Assembly (NCBI GenBank): GCA_964458575.1
Contig: CAYWMD010000036.1
Span: 1-64,000 of the forward strand
From: CAYWMD01 sp964458575
GTDB lineage: Bacteria > Verrucomicrobiota > Verrucomicrobiia > Limisphaerales > JADLHS01
Direction of reading: 5' to 3'
Length of the DNA: 64,000 nucleotides
The position numbers and the translations under genes are program-made. Shown here one piece after another: positions 8,228-16,201 of the stretch; the first letter of the stretch is position 1; each line of letters begins with the position of its first letter. The notes under the pieces are model-generated. The model searched no databases, was not told the DNA's origin, and was given only the letters and a program-made list of their open reading frames with translations.

Positions 8228-9286
8228 ATGAGCACACTCTCGCAAGATGACATCAAAAACGCGCTCAAGGCCGTGAAATATCCCGGCTACTCGCGCGACA
8301 TCGTTTCCTTCGGCCTCATCAAGGAAGTCAACGCCGCCAACGGCGCGGTCAGCGTGACGATGCAATTGACTTCGGCGAATCCGCAGGCCGCGCAACAAAT
8401 CAAAGCCGAAAGCGAGCGGGTTTTGAAAGCATTGCCCGACGTGAAACACGTTCACGTCGAAGTCAAACAACCCGCCACCGCGCCGGGCGCTCCGGGTGCG
8501 GCTGCATCGAGCCCGTGGGCGAATCAGAATCGCGTGCCCGGCATCAAGCGCGTGGTCGCCGTGGCCAGCGGCAAGGGTGGCGTGGGCAAATCCACCGTGT
8601 CCGTCAACCTCGCCTGCGCGCTCAACCATCTCGGCGCGCGCGTCGGCCTGCTCGATTGCGACATCTACGGGCCGAGCATTCCGCTGATGATGGGCATCCA
8701 GCAAAAACCCGGCTTGAGCGACGACGAGAAAATGATCCCGCCGTCAAGTCACGGCGTGAAGTTGATGAGCATCGGCTTCCTGCTCGACGGCGACCAGCCG
8801 GTCATCTGGCGCGGGCCGATGATTCAGCGCACCATCCAGCAATTCATCACCGTCACGGACTGGGGCGAACTGGATTTTCTGCTCGTGGATTTGCCGCCGG
8901 GCACGGGCGACGCGCAACTCACGCTGTGCCAGACCGTGCCGCTGGACGGCGGCGTGGTGGTGACGACACCGCAGGAAGCGTCGCTGGGCGTGGTGCGCAA
9001 AGGCATTGCGATGTTCGAGAAGGTCAACGTGCCCATTCTCGGCATTGTCGAGAACATGAGTTACTTCACCGCGCCGGGCGGGCAACGCGTGGAAATTTTC
9101 GGCCACGGCGGCGGACGCGCGGAAGCCGAGCGGCAGAAAATGACTTTCCTCGGCGAAGTGCCCATCTTCACCGAAATCCGCGAAGGTGGCGACCGCGGCG
9201 TACCGATTGTGGTTTCGTCACCGGACAAACCGGCAGGCCAGGCGTTCTTGAAAATCGCGGAGGCGGTGCGGGGAAAGCTGGGCTAA
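8228..9286 (+). CDS. mrp: Mrp/ApbC-type P-loop ATPase (iron-sulfur carrier family), CxxC absent
   Basis: Family role: ATP-dependent iron-sulfur cluster carrier or scaffold in the cytoplasm. 352 residues from the ATG at 8228; a TTG four codons earlier is less likely. Residues 1-85 are the MIP18/DUF59 domain (DIKNALKAVKYPGYSRDIVS). A Gly/Ala/Pro linker precedes the deviant Walker A VASGKGGVGKST at about 112-123, then LLDCDIYGPS and the Walker B region FLLVDLPPGTGDAQLTLCQT. After ENMSYF, where most bacterial Mrp proteins have the cluster-binding C-x-x-C, this one has TAPGG (about 281-285). The nucleotide-binding part is intact but the usual bridging-cluster ligands are missing. It stands alone, with a hairpin repeat upstream. 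Confidence 0.9.
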   Translation: MSTLSQDDIKNALKAVKYPGYSRDIVSFGLIKEVNAANGAVSVTMQLTSANPQAAQQIKAESERVLKALPDVKHVHVEVKQPATAPGAPGAAASSPWANQNRVPGIKRVVAVASGKGGVGKSTVSVNLACALNHLGARVGLLDCDIYGPSIPLMMGIQQKPGLSDDEKMIPPSSHGVKLMSIGFLLDGDQPVIWRGPMIQRTIQQFITVTDWGELDFLLVDLPPGTGDAQLTLCQTVPLDGGVVVTTPQEASLGVVRKGIAMFEKVNVPILGIVENMSYFTAPGGQRVEIFGHGGGRAEAERQKMTFLGEVPIFTEIREGGDRGVPIVVSSPDKPAGQAFLKIAEAVRGKLG

Positions 9287-9317
9287 ACCGGCCAATCGGT
9301 TGCGGAACAGACCTGTT

Positions 9318-9683
9318 TTACTTCATAGTTACCTGAGCGGAAAAGCCGAGGCGTTTCAACTCTGCCACTATCTGTTCCGCTCTCCATATTCTAAATCCAG
9401 CAATCTTGACTGCTCCTTTTGCACGGGCTTCTGAAAGCATTTGCCGATTATTGAAGGCAACGTCAGAGCCAATGGCACATCGGAGATCAGCTAACTGCTT
9501 CGCAAGCTCTCTGTCCGACCGGATGACGCACTTGACCGACACAAACCCGCTGTCTCTTTCCATTCCTTCAATAAGCGGACTAACCGCGCCCGAGAATTCT
9601 TCGCCGGTTTCGGGATCTCTAAACGTCCGAATGCCAGATTCCTCACGTATCAAGATTGGCTTCTTGGGCTTATTCTGGGACAT
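9318..9683 (-). CDS. Hypothetical protein, 121 aa
   Basis: Unrecognised soluble protein with a full start (ATG 9683) and stop, in the only long frame of this AT-richer stretch. The N-terminus is basic (MSQNKPKKPILIREESG). There is a short FRDPETGEEFSGAVSPLIEG segment, and the C-terminal half looks alpha/beta (ELAKQLADLRCAIGSDVAFN, IAGFRIWRAEQIVAELKRLG). No membrane segment, signal or metal motif is seen. Base composition is clearly lower in GC than the flanking mrp and kinase genes, suggesting recent acquisition or an orphan. It is convergent with mrp, with 31 bp between stops. Confidence 0.6.
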   Translation of the reverse strand: MSQNKPKKPILIREESGIRTFRDPETGEEFSGAVSPLIEGMERDSGFVSVKCVIRSDRELAKQLADLRCAIGSDVAFNNRQMLSEARAKGAVKIAGFRIWRAEQIVAELKRLGFSAQVTMK

Positions 9684-9882
9684 ATTTATAAGCTCGATGA
9701 GTTTAATCTAGCAGCTAGGATTCCTGGATCAAGAACCGCTGCGCTCTTCCTTTCGTCAAGCGGGCGGGCGCGTTTCCAAGTGTTTCTTCAATTGTCGGCG
9801 ACCGGGGAGTCGTTAGGCGTGAGGTCCACTGCTCGACGCTTTACGTTCTGCGCACAATGGCGTAAGCCTCTCCGGCGCACGC

Positions 9883-10671
9883 ATGGTAACAATCGCCAAA
9901 CACGAGAACGTCCTCCGGCAGCTTGGCCTCGCCACGATGGAACAGGTCAAAGCCTATCGCGGTGATCTGGTCAAGGACCACCGCGGGCGGCGCGACATTT
10001 TCCGCATCAAAGCCACGGACGCCGAAGGCCGGCCACTGGTTTTGTTTCTCAAGCGCAACTGGCGTCCATACAAAAAGGACGGCCTGACCTCGTGTCTGCG
10101 GCGGGGCAAGGTCTGGTCCATCGCGCGGCGCGAGTGGGAAAATTCCCGCGCCCTGGAAGCCGCCGGTTTCCGCGTCGCGGGCTTGGTGGCTTACGGCGAG
10201 GAACTGAAACCGCTCTGGGAAACTTTCTCGTTCATCATCACCGAGGCCGCCCCCGGCCAGACGGTCGAACAATTCCTGCGCGAATGTCGGGACCGCGCGG
10301 AGCGGCGTCGCGTGCTGGATGCGCTCGCCCGTGAAATCCGCCGGTTGCACGAAGCCGGGCTGGCCACGCCGGATTTGTTCCTGCGCCACCTCTTCGTGGA
10401 CATCGCGCGCGGCGGACCGGAGTTCTGCCTCATTGACATGGCGCGGCTGGATCAGATGGGGAGTTTGTCCGCGCGTCGGCGGGCGCGGGATCTGGCGGCG
10501 TTGAACGTCAGCGCGCCGCTGTGGTTGGTGTCGGCAAGCGAGCGGGTGCGGTTTTTGAAGGTTTACGCGGGGCGATTGGACAAGCCACTGGCGCGGCTCA
10601 TCGCGAAACGCATGGCGCACCTGCTCGAACGGCGCAGCCTCCGGGCGTTCTTCAAAAACCCGGCGGGTTGA
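9883..10671 (+). CDS. Lipopolysaccharide kinase-like (Kdo/WaaP family), degenerate HRD motif
   Basis: Protein-kinase-like fold of the Kdo kinase/WaaP/InaA group, which phosphorylate LPS core sugars at the cytoplasmic face. 262 residues. Lys57 (LVLFLKRNW) and Glu84 (ARREWENSRAL) fit the ATP-binding pair. The catalytic segment reads ATPDLFLRHLFVD (161-173): the Asp (164) and downstream His (169) are kept, but HR of HRD is replaced by TP. Asp185 in FCLIDMARLD is the metal-binding Asp. It opens the surface-glycan island, and other kinases of this group lie at 13764-15140 and 15371-16201. Start ATG 9883 follows CGCACGC with no Shine-Dalgarno. It may be active or a pseudokinase. Confidence 0.8.
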   Translation: MVTIAKHENVLRQLGLATMEQVKAYRGDLVKDHRGRRDIFRIKATDAEGRPLVLFLKRNWRPYKKDGLTSCLRRGKVWSIARREWENSRALEAAGFRVAGLVAYGEELKPLWETFSFIITEAAPGQTVEQFLRECRDRAERRRVLDALAREIRRLHEAGLATPDLFLRHLFVDIARGGPEFCLIDMARLDQMGSLSARRRARDLAALNVSAPLWLVSASERVRFLKVYAGRLDKPLARLIAKRMAHLLERRSLRAFFKNPAG

Positions 10672-10745
10672 CGCTTTCGGAGTGCGGAGGCAAACGAAGT
10701 ACGACCCCGCATTTACGTTTTGGAGCGGCTTGCCGGACCGATTCC

Positions 10746-10877
10746 GTAGGACAGGCGTCGCGCCTGTCTCTAACTTCAAATTACTGCCGCTTGAGCGGTG
10801 TTTGGTCGGGTGCGATTCGACACACCGTTTGGGGCGGGATTCGGCAGAGATGGAGACAGGCGCGACGCCTGTCCTAC
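10746..10877. repeat. Hairpin-pair repeat between convergent genes
   Basis: GTAGGACAGGCG (10746-10757) is repeated inverted as CGCCTGTCCTAC (10866-10877). Each arm is also half of a hairpin: 10750-10768 has an 8-bp GACAGGCG stem around TCG, and 10855-10873 has the same stem around CGA. The result is a palindrome made of two palindromes. It lies between the stops of a kinase and a methyltransferase gene, where it could also act as a bidirectional terminator. Confidence 0.85.
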
Positions 10878-10885
10878 GCGACTTT

Positions 10886-11695
10886 TCACGTCTTCTTCAA
10901 AAACAGCGAGCCGAAGGTGAATTGATTGTTCGGGTATTTCTTGTCTATCGCGAACCGTTCGGCGGTATCGTGAAATTTCCCGTCGCCCAACGGCGTTAGT
11001 CCGGTGGCCGCGATCATTTCGTTCACCTCGGCGGCTGAGCGGATGGCGCCCGTGACCGGGGCGTTGTCGCCAAAGTCAAAAGTGAGTTCGAACAGCCCGC
11101 CAGGTTTGAGCAAACCGGCCAGCCGCGCGAGCGCCTTCAACTGAAACTCCTTGGGAATGTGTTCGATGACGCAAAAGGAAATGACGCGGTCGAATTTGCC
11201 CCAGTCCGCCGGGGCATCCTTTTGCGTGAGGTCGAAGGTTGAGCCTTTAAGCTTCCAGCCGAAGCGTTCGGCAATCACATTCGTGTGGTTAGTGAGCTTC
11301 GCGTCAATGTCCAGGCTCAACACCTCGCCACCGTTCTGCGCGAGGTGAAACAGCGGGATGGTCGCCCCGCCGCCGAAATCCAGCACGCGCTGGCCGGATT
11401 GGAAATCGCCGTAGGCCAGGCCGCGCGAATATTCCCAGAGCTTGTTCCACTTGATGCGCCAGCGCCATTTGAGGACGCCGTTGACGGCGAAGTGCGCGCG
11501 GCGAAACCAAAGGCGGCACGCGGTCTGGCGCAGCGCGGCGGCCGCGGCGGCGACTTCCGCACGCTGAATGTCACCGGGGCTGATGGTCTTATTTCCGTCA
11601 TCGGGGAAAATGTTCACGCACGAAACTGTGCAAGGAAGATCGCGGTCGCGTCCAGAGAAAAACCGATCCGCGTAGCGGCGAATCGCCCCGTTCAA
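10886..11695 (-). CDS. Class I SAM-dependent methyltransferase
   Basis: Predicted to transfer methyl from S-adenosylmethionine to an unknown, probably glycan-linked acceptor. The SAM-binding motif I is RVLDFGGGATIPLFHLAQNG. VLSLDIDAKLTNH (motif II acidic end), FDRVISFCVIEHIPKEF (motif IV) and LLKPGGLFELTFDFGDNAP follow. The open frame extends further 5' to 11986, but that part lies inside the preceding gene in another frame. The start is taken at TTG 11695, which overlaps the stop of that gene (ATTGA) and gives 269 residues. The N-terminal 70 residues before the SAM core are less typical, so a later start is possible. Same strand and coupled to the SGNH gene. Confidence 0.8.
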   Translation of the reverse strand: MNGAIRRYADRFFSGRDRDLPCTVSCVNIFPDDGNKTISPGDIQRAEVAAAAAALRQTACRLWFRRAHFAVNGVLKWRWRIKWNKLWEYSRGLAYGDFQSGQRVLDFGGGATIPLFHLAQNGGEVLSLDIDAKLTNHTNVIAERFGWKLKGSTFDLTQKDAPADWGKFDRVISFCVIEHIPKEFQLKALARLAGLLKPGGLFELTFDFGDNAPVTGAIRSAAEVNEMIAATGLTPLGDGKFHDTAERFAIDKKYPNNQFTFGSLFLKKT

Positions 11696-12885
11696 TTGGC
11701 CATTGGCAACAACCCGCGTTCCTGCATCTGCCGGACAATTTCCGCCGCGAACAGTTCGTTCATCCGGCCCGAGTAATGGACGATGTCCACGTAGAGCGGT
11801 TCCTGGAGCGACTGCTGCATGTCGGCGCACCAGAGGAAATTCTTCGCCGGCGGACTCGCACCCAGCAGGGCCGCCATCGCAACATAGCCCTGGCCCGACC
11901 CGCTGTGCTGGCGGAAGCCCCGGTTCATGAAGGGATGACGGGTTGCATCGTATTTGTAGGTCGGCACCGGCTGCCACACGAAGCACACCGGCACACCAAA
12001 CTGCCGGGCCGCGCCTTCAATGAGCTGCTGGTTGCGCAGGTAACGCTGGCAAATCGCGCGCGCGGCGGCTTCACTCAAACTCCCGGAGTCGGCCGCCATC
12101 GCATCCGCCGGGCCGGAGTCGGACCGGGCGTTGCGGGAGAAAAACCGGCCGACCTTGGCGAGTTTGCGCAGGACGGGCAGCTCGGCAAAAATCCCCAGCG
12201 GATGCTGCCGGACATAATCGCCATTCACGAACTCGGCAAGGTCCGACGAGAACTTGGGCTGGTCACTGGTGAAAAAGAATTCGTTCAAGCCGTCAATGAA
12301 AATGGCCTGGTCCGGTTTGCTTCCCGCCGCCAGAAGCTGCTCGAACAAAACCCGCTCCTGGCTCGAATAATAAAAGCCCCGGCCAAAATTATAGCAGCAC
12401 ACCTTGCGACCGCCGATGGTGGCGGGAAATTGTTCCTGCAAGCGCGCCACGACCGTTTGATTGTCGGCCACCCCATAACCGAAAACGGTCGAACCCCCGA
12501 ATACGAACACGTTGAAGTTCTGCGGCGCCGGCGGCCACGGCGGCGCAGTTTGGCCATGCCGGAATCCGTTCGGGTCCACATTGACAAATCGGCCCGCGAA
12601 CGGAGCGTCCTTGAACTGCGTGTACGGCTCAAAGGCAAACGGCCGCGTCCAGGTTTCCGTCAACAACTGCATCACGTCGTCCCGGCTCATTCCCGGATAA
12701 ACCTGCTTCAACAGCTCAAGGCCGTATTTGGCAACGATGCGCGGGCCCGGGCCGGGCGTGACGGCGCGCCAAACCAGGTTGCCGACGAACAGCAGGAGGT
12801 TCGCGGCCACAAACAGGAGGAGGGTGTTGAACGTGATGAGCGCCGCGGTTTTGTAGGCCCCGGCCAGTTTCTGAAATGATTTCAT
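11692..12885 (-). CDS. Membrane-anchored SGNH/GDSL-like hydrolase (paralogue 1)
   Basis: 397 residues from ATG 12885: N-terminal membrane anchor (KTAALITFNTLLLFVAANLL), then a large exported domain. Block I of the SGNH fold reads NVFVFGGSTVFGYGVADNQT with Ser132. A C-terminal D-x-x-H-Y (YVDIVHYSGRMNE) supplies the Asp-His pair. FIDGLNEFFF supplies an Asn-containing block. Such proteins add or remove acyl groups on glycans. The paralogue at 17532-18701 aligns throughout (YPG, WPPAP.NFN.FVFGGST.FGYGVAD, WQPVP.Y.YD..RHPF) and has its Ser at the same residue number, which supports this start. However, a TTG at 12966 is preceded by a perfect AGGAGG (12972-12977), so a 27-residue longer form is possible. 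Confidence 0.82.
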   Translation of the reverse strand: MKSFQKLAGAYKTAALITFNTLLLFVAANLLLFVGNLVWRAVTPGPGPRIVAKYGLELLKQVYPGMSRDDVMQLLTETWTRPFAFEPYTQFKDAPFAGRFVNVDPNGFRHGQTAPPWPPAPQNFNVFVFGGSTVFGYGVADNQTVVARLQEQFPATIGGRKVCCYNFGRGFYYSSQERVLFEQLLAAGSKPDQAIFIDGLNEFFFTSDQPKFSSDLAEFVNGDYVRQHPLGIFAELPVLRKLAKVGRFFSRNARSDSGPADAMAADSGSLSEAAARAICQRYLRNQQLIEGAARQFGVPVCFVWQPVPTYKYDATRHPFMNRGFRQHSGSGQGYVAMAALLGASPPAKNFLWCADMQQSLQEPLYVDIVHYSGRMNELFAAEIVRQMQERGLLPMAN

Positions 12886-12991
12886 AGAGGAACCGGCCAA
12901 CAGGGTCGCAAACCCGGATGCGAAACTCAATGCCCGTCCGGCGCGAAAATCCGTTGCCTCGGACAAAGTTGCCTCCTAACCTTTTTGCGAT

Positions 12992-13747
12992 TTGAACGCG
13001 ACCGAGTCCAGATATGTTGAAAGCCGCCAGGCCACCTTGCGCCTGGCGCATGATCGCGAACCGGCGCCGGCGGCAGAGACCCGGCGCCTCGAGCACGGCT
13101 TCGACAGTGAAGGCGAGTGGATGCGTTGTGTGCGGGAGGATTTCCCCAAGTTCGTTCCTTTTTTGCGGCGGGCCGGATTGAATTTCCGCGGGCGGGTGCT
13201 GGAGATCGGCGCGGGCGCGGCGTGGTTCAGCGCCGAGTTGTCCAAGCTGCCGGGCGTCGTGGAAATTGTGACCACCGACCTTTCACCGCGACGGCTGAAG
13301 GAGGACGCCCCGAAGATTTTCAAGCTGCTCAAGGCCCGGGAAGGCAAGATAACGCGGATGCCGGCGGACTTTCATAAACTGGATTTTCCCGACAACCACT
13401 TCGATTTCGTCGTGGGCTCGGCCGTGTTGCATCACGCGTTGAACATCGGAATGGTGCTGCGCGAGGCGCGGCGCGTGCTCAAGCCGGGCGGGCAGTTCGT
13501 GCTGATCCGCGAGCCCGTGCGGCCGCTGATGAGTTCGCAACGCCGGCAAAAACGGGCCGTGCCGGATCCGCGCGCACCGGTCCGCACGCTGGCGGAATTT
13601 GGCGAGCTGTTCGAACGCGCCGGTTTCAAACTGGAGGTCAAACGGGTGAATCTGGCCGCGGGTTTCAAATACTACTTTGACAAGCTGGTCAATGGATTCA
13701 CCCACGCGCGCTACGCATTTGTGGCGACGAAAAAAGGCCGGGCGTAA
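12992..13747 (+). CDS. Class I SAM-dependent methyltransferase (Methyltransf_11 type)
   Basis: 251 residues, cytoplasmic. FRGRVLEIGAGAAWFSAELS is motif I, and VTTDLSPRRLKED the acidic end of the second strand. MPADFHKLDFPDNHFDFVVG and VLHHALNIGMVLREARRVLK are the canonical motif II-III region, and PGGQFVLIREPVRP follows. The C-terminal part (YYFDKLVNGFTHARYAFVAT) may bind the acceptor. No ATG exists upstream of the conserved region, so TTG 12992 is used; this is uncertain. It is divergent from the SGNH gene and convergent with the di-kinase gene (16 bp between stops). It is one of seven methyltransferases in the glycan island. Confidence 0.82.
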   Translation: MNATESRYVESRQATLRLAHDREPAPAAETRRLEHGFDSEGEWMRCVREDFPKFVPFLRRAGLNFRGRVLEIGAGAAWFSAELSKLPGVVEIVTTDLSPRRLKEDAPKIFKLLKAREGKITRMPADFHKLDFPDNHFDFVVGSAVLHHALNIGMVLREARRVLKPGGQFVLIREPVRPLMSSQRRQKRAVPDPRAPVRTLAEFGELFERAGFKLEVKRVNLAAGFKYYFDKLVNGFTHARYAFVATKKGRA

Positions 13748-13763
13748 GGCGGCCGTTGACCCA

Positions 13764-15140
13764 TCAGTCGGCGACACCAAAGAATTCGCGCGCCCGCAGC
13801 CCGCGTGCCTTGCAGTAGGCGCGCAAAAACGCCACGCGGTGCGACCTCGACGCATAGGGCAGCGCCGCCACACCGCGGGCCAGGCGTCCCAGATCAAACA
13901 GCACCCGGGCGCGCGGAACGGTTTTCATGTACCGCAAACCTTCGAGGTCAATCAGGTAGAGCTGGCCTGCCGGACCGACCAGAATGTTCGTCGCCTTGAG
14001 GTCGCGATGGCGAAAACCTTCGTTGTGCAATCGGGCAACCAGCTCGGCCATGTCGCGGACCACGCGACGCAGGTCGCCTTTCCAATCCGGCAATTCCACC
14101 ACGTTGGGAATTTCCTCCATCAGAAAGTAACTGTGCCACGGCAAGCCGCCGACCCGCTGGTTCGCGGCGGCGATGGGCCGGGCAGTCGGGATGCCCACCA
14201 GTTCCAGATGATACGCCTTGCGGAACGCGCGCTCCGCGCGTGAAGGCCGGAAGGAATCCTTGGCCAGGTTGGCCAGGTCGCGAAAGTTGTGCCGCTTGAG
14301 CACGAGGCCATCGCGCACGCCAACCGTCGCACAACGGCCCGCCTTGAGGATTTTCATTTCTCCCGCGAGATGCGCATCCGGGTCGTTGAGAATGGCCTTC
14401 ACCGCCGGGGTGGCGAGTTGCAGCCGGACGTGCCAGCGAAGCCCGCCGAACTTCAGCGGCGCAAAGTCCCGGTTGTGTTTCAAGCAGCGCTTCGACCGGT
14501 AGGCATACAATTCCCGGCGGAGGCGCACCGCCAGCGCGCGGACGGCCGGCGACACGGGCAGGGCGACCGACAGGGTCAGGGTGGCCAGATTGTGCTCGCG
14601 TTCCGCCTCGGTGAGACGGGGTTTGATGACGATGCCGTGAAGGTCCACGAGCCGCAGCTCGCCGTTGGCGCCGACGAGCAAATTGCCGGCATGCAAATCG
14701 CGTTGCAGGACGCCGCGCTCGTGCATCCGTTTCACGAATTGCAGCACCACCTGCGGGTCCGGCGCGGCGACGGTATCGAGCGATTGCCCGGCAAAGCCTT
14801 CCGTAATGAGGATGCTTTCTTCAAGTCCACGAGCACCCCAGCGTTCACCGAGCGCGAGGTGGCGGACACTGGGAATGCCGAGCGGTTCGAGGGCATGGGC
14901 CGTGTTCCATTCGCGCCGCGCTTGGGAGGGCTTGAACAAAAACTTCAACCCGCGCCACGGCACGACGTGATGACGATACCGCTTGAGGTAAAACGTCTTC
15001 CCGTCGTGGGAGCAGGAAGTGACGAGCTTGACGGGTGATTGCTTGACGACGCTGCCCTCGGCGGCCAGGACCGCGGCGAGCGCGTGCTCAAAACCGGGGG
15101 TCACCTCCCAGCGTATGCCGTCTTTGCGCAAACAAATCAC
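13764..15140 (-). CDS. Tandem LPS-kinase-like protein with two kinase domains
   Basis: 458 residues from a GTG start at 15140. Domain 1 (about 1-215): YLKRYRH (Lys53), RREWNTAHAL (Glu77), catalytic QRDLHAGNLLV (146-156) and metal Asp166 in LRLVDLHG. Domain 2 (about 240-458): VLKRHNF (Lys282), ERAFRKAY, catalytic RHRDLKATNILV (377-388) and Asp398 in LYLIDLEG. Each half is a complete Kdo/WaaP/RIO-like kinase; the first has QRD in place of HRD. Two phosphorylation sites on one core sugar chain, or an active/regulatory pair, are both possible. A good promoter lies just upstream (15146-15175) and implies a leaderless message. The neighbours are waaP (upstream, same strand) and a methyltransferase (convergent). 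Confidence 0.85.
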   Translation of the reverse strand: MICLRKDGIRWEVTPGFEHALAAVLAAEGSVVKQSPVKLVTSCSHDGKTFYLKRYRHHVVPWRGLKFLFKPSQARREWNTAHALEPLGIPSVRHLALGERWGARGLEESILITEGFAGQSLDTVAAPDPQVVLQFVKRMHERGVLQRDLHAGNLLVGANGELRLVDLHGIVIKPRLTEAEREHNLATLTLSVALPVSPAVRALAVRLRRELYAYRSKRCLKHNRDFAPLKFGGLRWHVRLQLATPAVKAILNDPDAHLAGEMKILKAGRCATVGVRDGLVLKRHNFRDLANLAKDSFRPSRAERAFRKAYHLELVGIPTARPIAAANQRVGGLPWHSYFLMEEIPNVVELPDWKGDLRRVVRDMAELVARLHNEGFRHRDLKATNILVGPAGQLYLIDLEGLRYMKTVPRARVLFDLGRLARGVAALPYASRSHRVAFLRAYCKARGLRAREFFGVAD

Positions 15141-15145
15141 ACGTC

Positions 15146-15175
15146 ACGTTAGGGAGCGGCGCTTTGCATTGTCAA
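15146..15175 (-). promoter_or_regulatory. Sigma70-like promoter for the tandem kinase gene, probably leaderless
   Basis: Read on the minus strand: -35 TTGACA (15170-15175, perfect consensus), 18-bp spacer, -10 TAACGT (15146-15151, keeping the key T, A and final T). The -10 ends 5 bases before the GTG start at 15140, so transcription would begin at about the start codon. Confidence 0.6.
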
Positions 15176-15238
15176 CTGACTCCGCTACCAACGGCAGTCA
15201 AACCGGCGGAAGTAGCGCAGAGTGGCACTCGGCCGTAT

Positions 15239-15339
15239 CGCGGATTGTTAATCCGCGGAACTGGAGAATGTTCACAGCATTGGGAACTTTCCGCGCTTCG
15301 CCGAATGCCATTCGGCGCCACGGCAGATTACCAATCTGC
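15239..15339. repeat. Triple short-hairpin repeat upstream of the tandem kinase gene
   Basis: Three hairpins with 3-nt loops: CGCGGATT-GTT-AATCCGCG (15239-15257), CGCCGAAT-GCC-ATTCGGCG (15299-15317) and GCAGATT-ACC-AATCTGC (15323-15339). Stems are 7-8 bp and all perfect, yet differ in sequence. The gap lies between the waaP stop and the divergently placed promoter at 15146. Confidence 0.85.
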
Positions 15340-15370
15340 GCCACGGTTGAGCGCCGCTTTTGGTCGTGAT

Positions 15371-16201
15371 TCATGGAACGCGTGGCGGAGTGCGGTGGTA
15401 AAAATCCAGATACAGCTTTTGCGCCTGACGCCAGACGCGACGCCACATGCGCTTTTCCCCGGCAGCGAGCTGCCGCCAGGGCCGCCCGTGATAGTGCGTC
15501 ACGAAGCGCACGAGGTCGCGTCGCGTCAGTCCGAAATCGAGCGAAGAGAAGAGCAGCGACGACAGGTCCTTGACCTTCCAACGCAAGGGCACGCGGGAGC
15601 GTAGTTGGGCGCGATGCAGGTCAATCAGGAAAACTTCCACTGGTTGCTCTGGCTGCCAATCGGCCCAGAGGCGGTTTTTGACGAGGAAGTGGGGAATGTA
15701 AAAATCGCGATGATTGATGCCGTGCTCGTGCAGCACGCGCGCGATGCGACCGACCTGTTCGATGAGCACGCGCTTCAGTTGCTGCTGTTTCACCCCGGCC
15801 AAACCGCCCCAGTCCGGCAGGAGATGTTCGAAGGAAATCATTCCTTCCAAGGCGTCCATGACGACGAACGACTCCGTCGCGGCCGGATTTCGGCCGCGCA
15901 GACCTTTGGCGGCGACGGTCGGCGCCGGGATTTTCAACTGGTGCAGGCGTTCCAGCGCCTCCCATTCGGTCCGGGCGCTGATGGTCGGGGCCCGGAACTG
16001 GAGCAGGTCCTTGAAGATTTCGCCCCAGCCGCAGCCGTGATGAATTTTGATGAAGTAACGCCGGCCGCCCAGGGTGAATTCCACCGTGCGCCGGTGTTTC
16101 ACGCGACGATGCACGTGGCCGTCGCAATTCAGCAACCAATCAAAAGCATTGTCGGCGGGCAGATGCTTTTTCAGATCCGGGCTGAGTGCGAGGAGGGTCA
16201 T
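15371..16201 (-). CDS. waaP: LPS core heptose(I) kinase
   Basis: Phosphorylates the first heptose of the LPS inner core using ATP, at the cytoplasmic face. 276 residues from ATG 16201; the open frame continues upstream but overlaps waaG in another frame. Family signatures are in order: RRYFIKIHHGCGWGEIFKDL (ATP lysine 52), ARTEWEALERLHQLKIPAPT (Glu79), ESFVVMDALEG hinge, HGINHRDFYIPHFLV (161-174, catalytic Asp166) and VFLIDLHRAQLR (metal Asp194). This matches the WaaP consensus HRD-Y-HF closely. The ATG overlaps the waaG stop (ATGA), matching the waaG-waaP adjacency of enteric LPS clusters. It is good evidence for a phosphorylated heptose-containing core in this organism. Confidence 0.92.
   Translation of the reverse strand: MTLLALSPDLKKHLPADNAFDWLLNCDGHVHRRVKHRRTVEFTLGGRRYFIKIHHGCGWGEIFKDLLQFRAPTISARTEWEALERLHQLKIPAPTVAAKGLRGRNPAATESFVVMDALEGMISFEHLLPDWGGLAGVKQQQLKRVLIEQVGRIARVLHEHGINHRDFYIPHFLVKNRLWADWQPEQPVEVFLIDLHRAQLRSRVPLRWKVKDLSSLLFSSLDFGLTRRDLVRFVTHYHGRPWRQLAAGEKRMWRRVWRQAQKLYLDFYHRTPPRVP

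Noticed and set aside
9285..9300. Possible terminator AACCG-GCCAAT-CGGTT just after mrp
   Set aside because: The stem is only 5 bp and no T-run follows, so it is too weak to annotate.
10521..10925. 134-codon plus-strand frame running through the hairpin repeat at 10746-10877
   Set aside because: It overlaps the kinase gene end and translates repeat DNA.
15239..15339. Possible CRISPR-like array (three regularly shaped hairpins)
   Set aside because: Stems differ in sequence, spacing is uneven, there are no unique spacers of fixed length and no cas genes.
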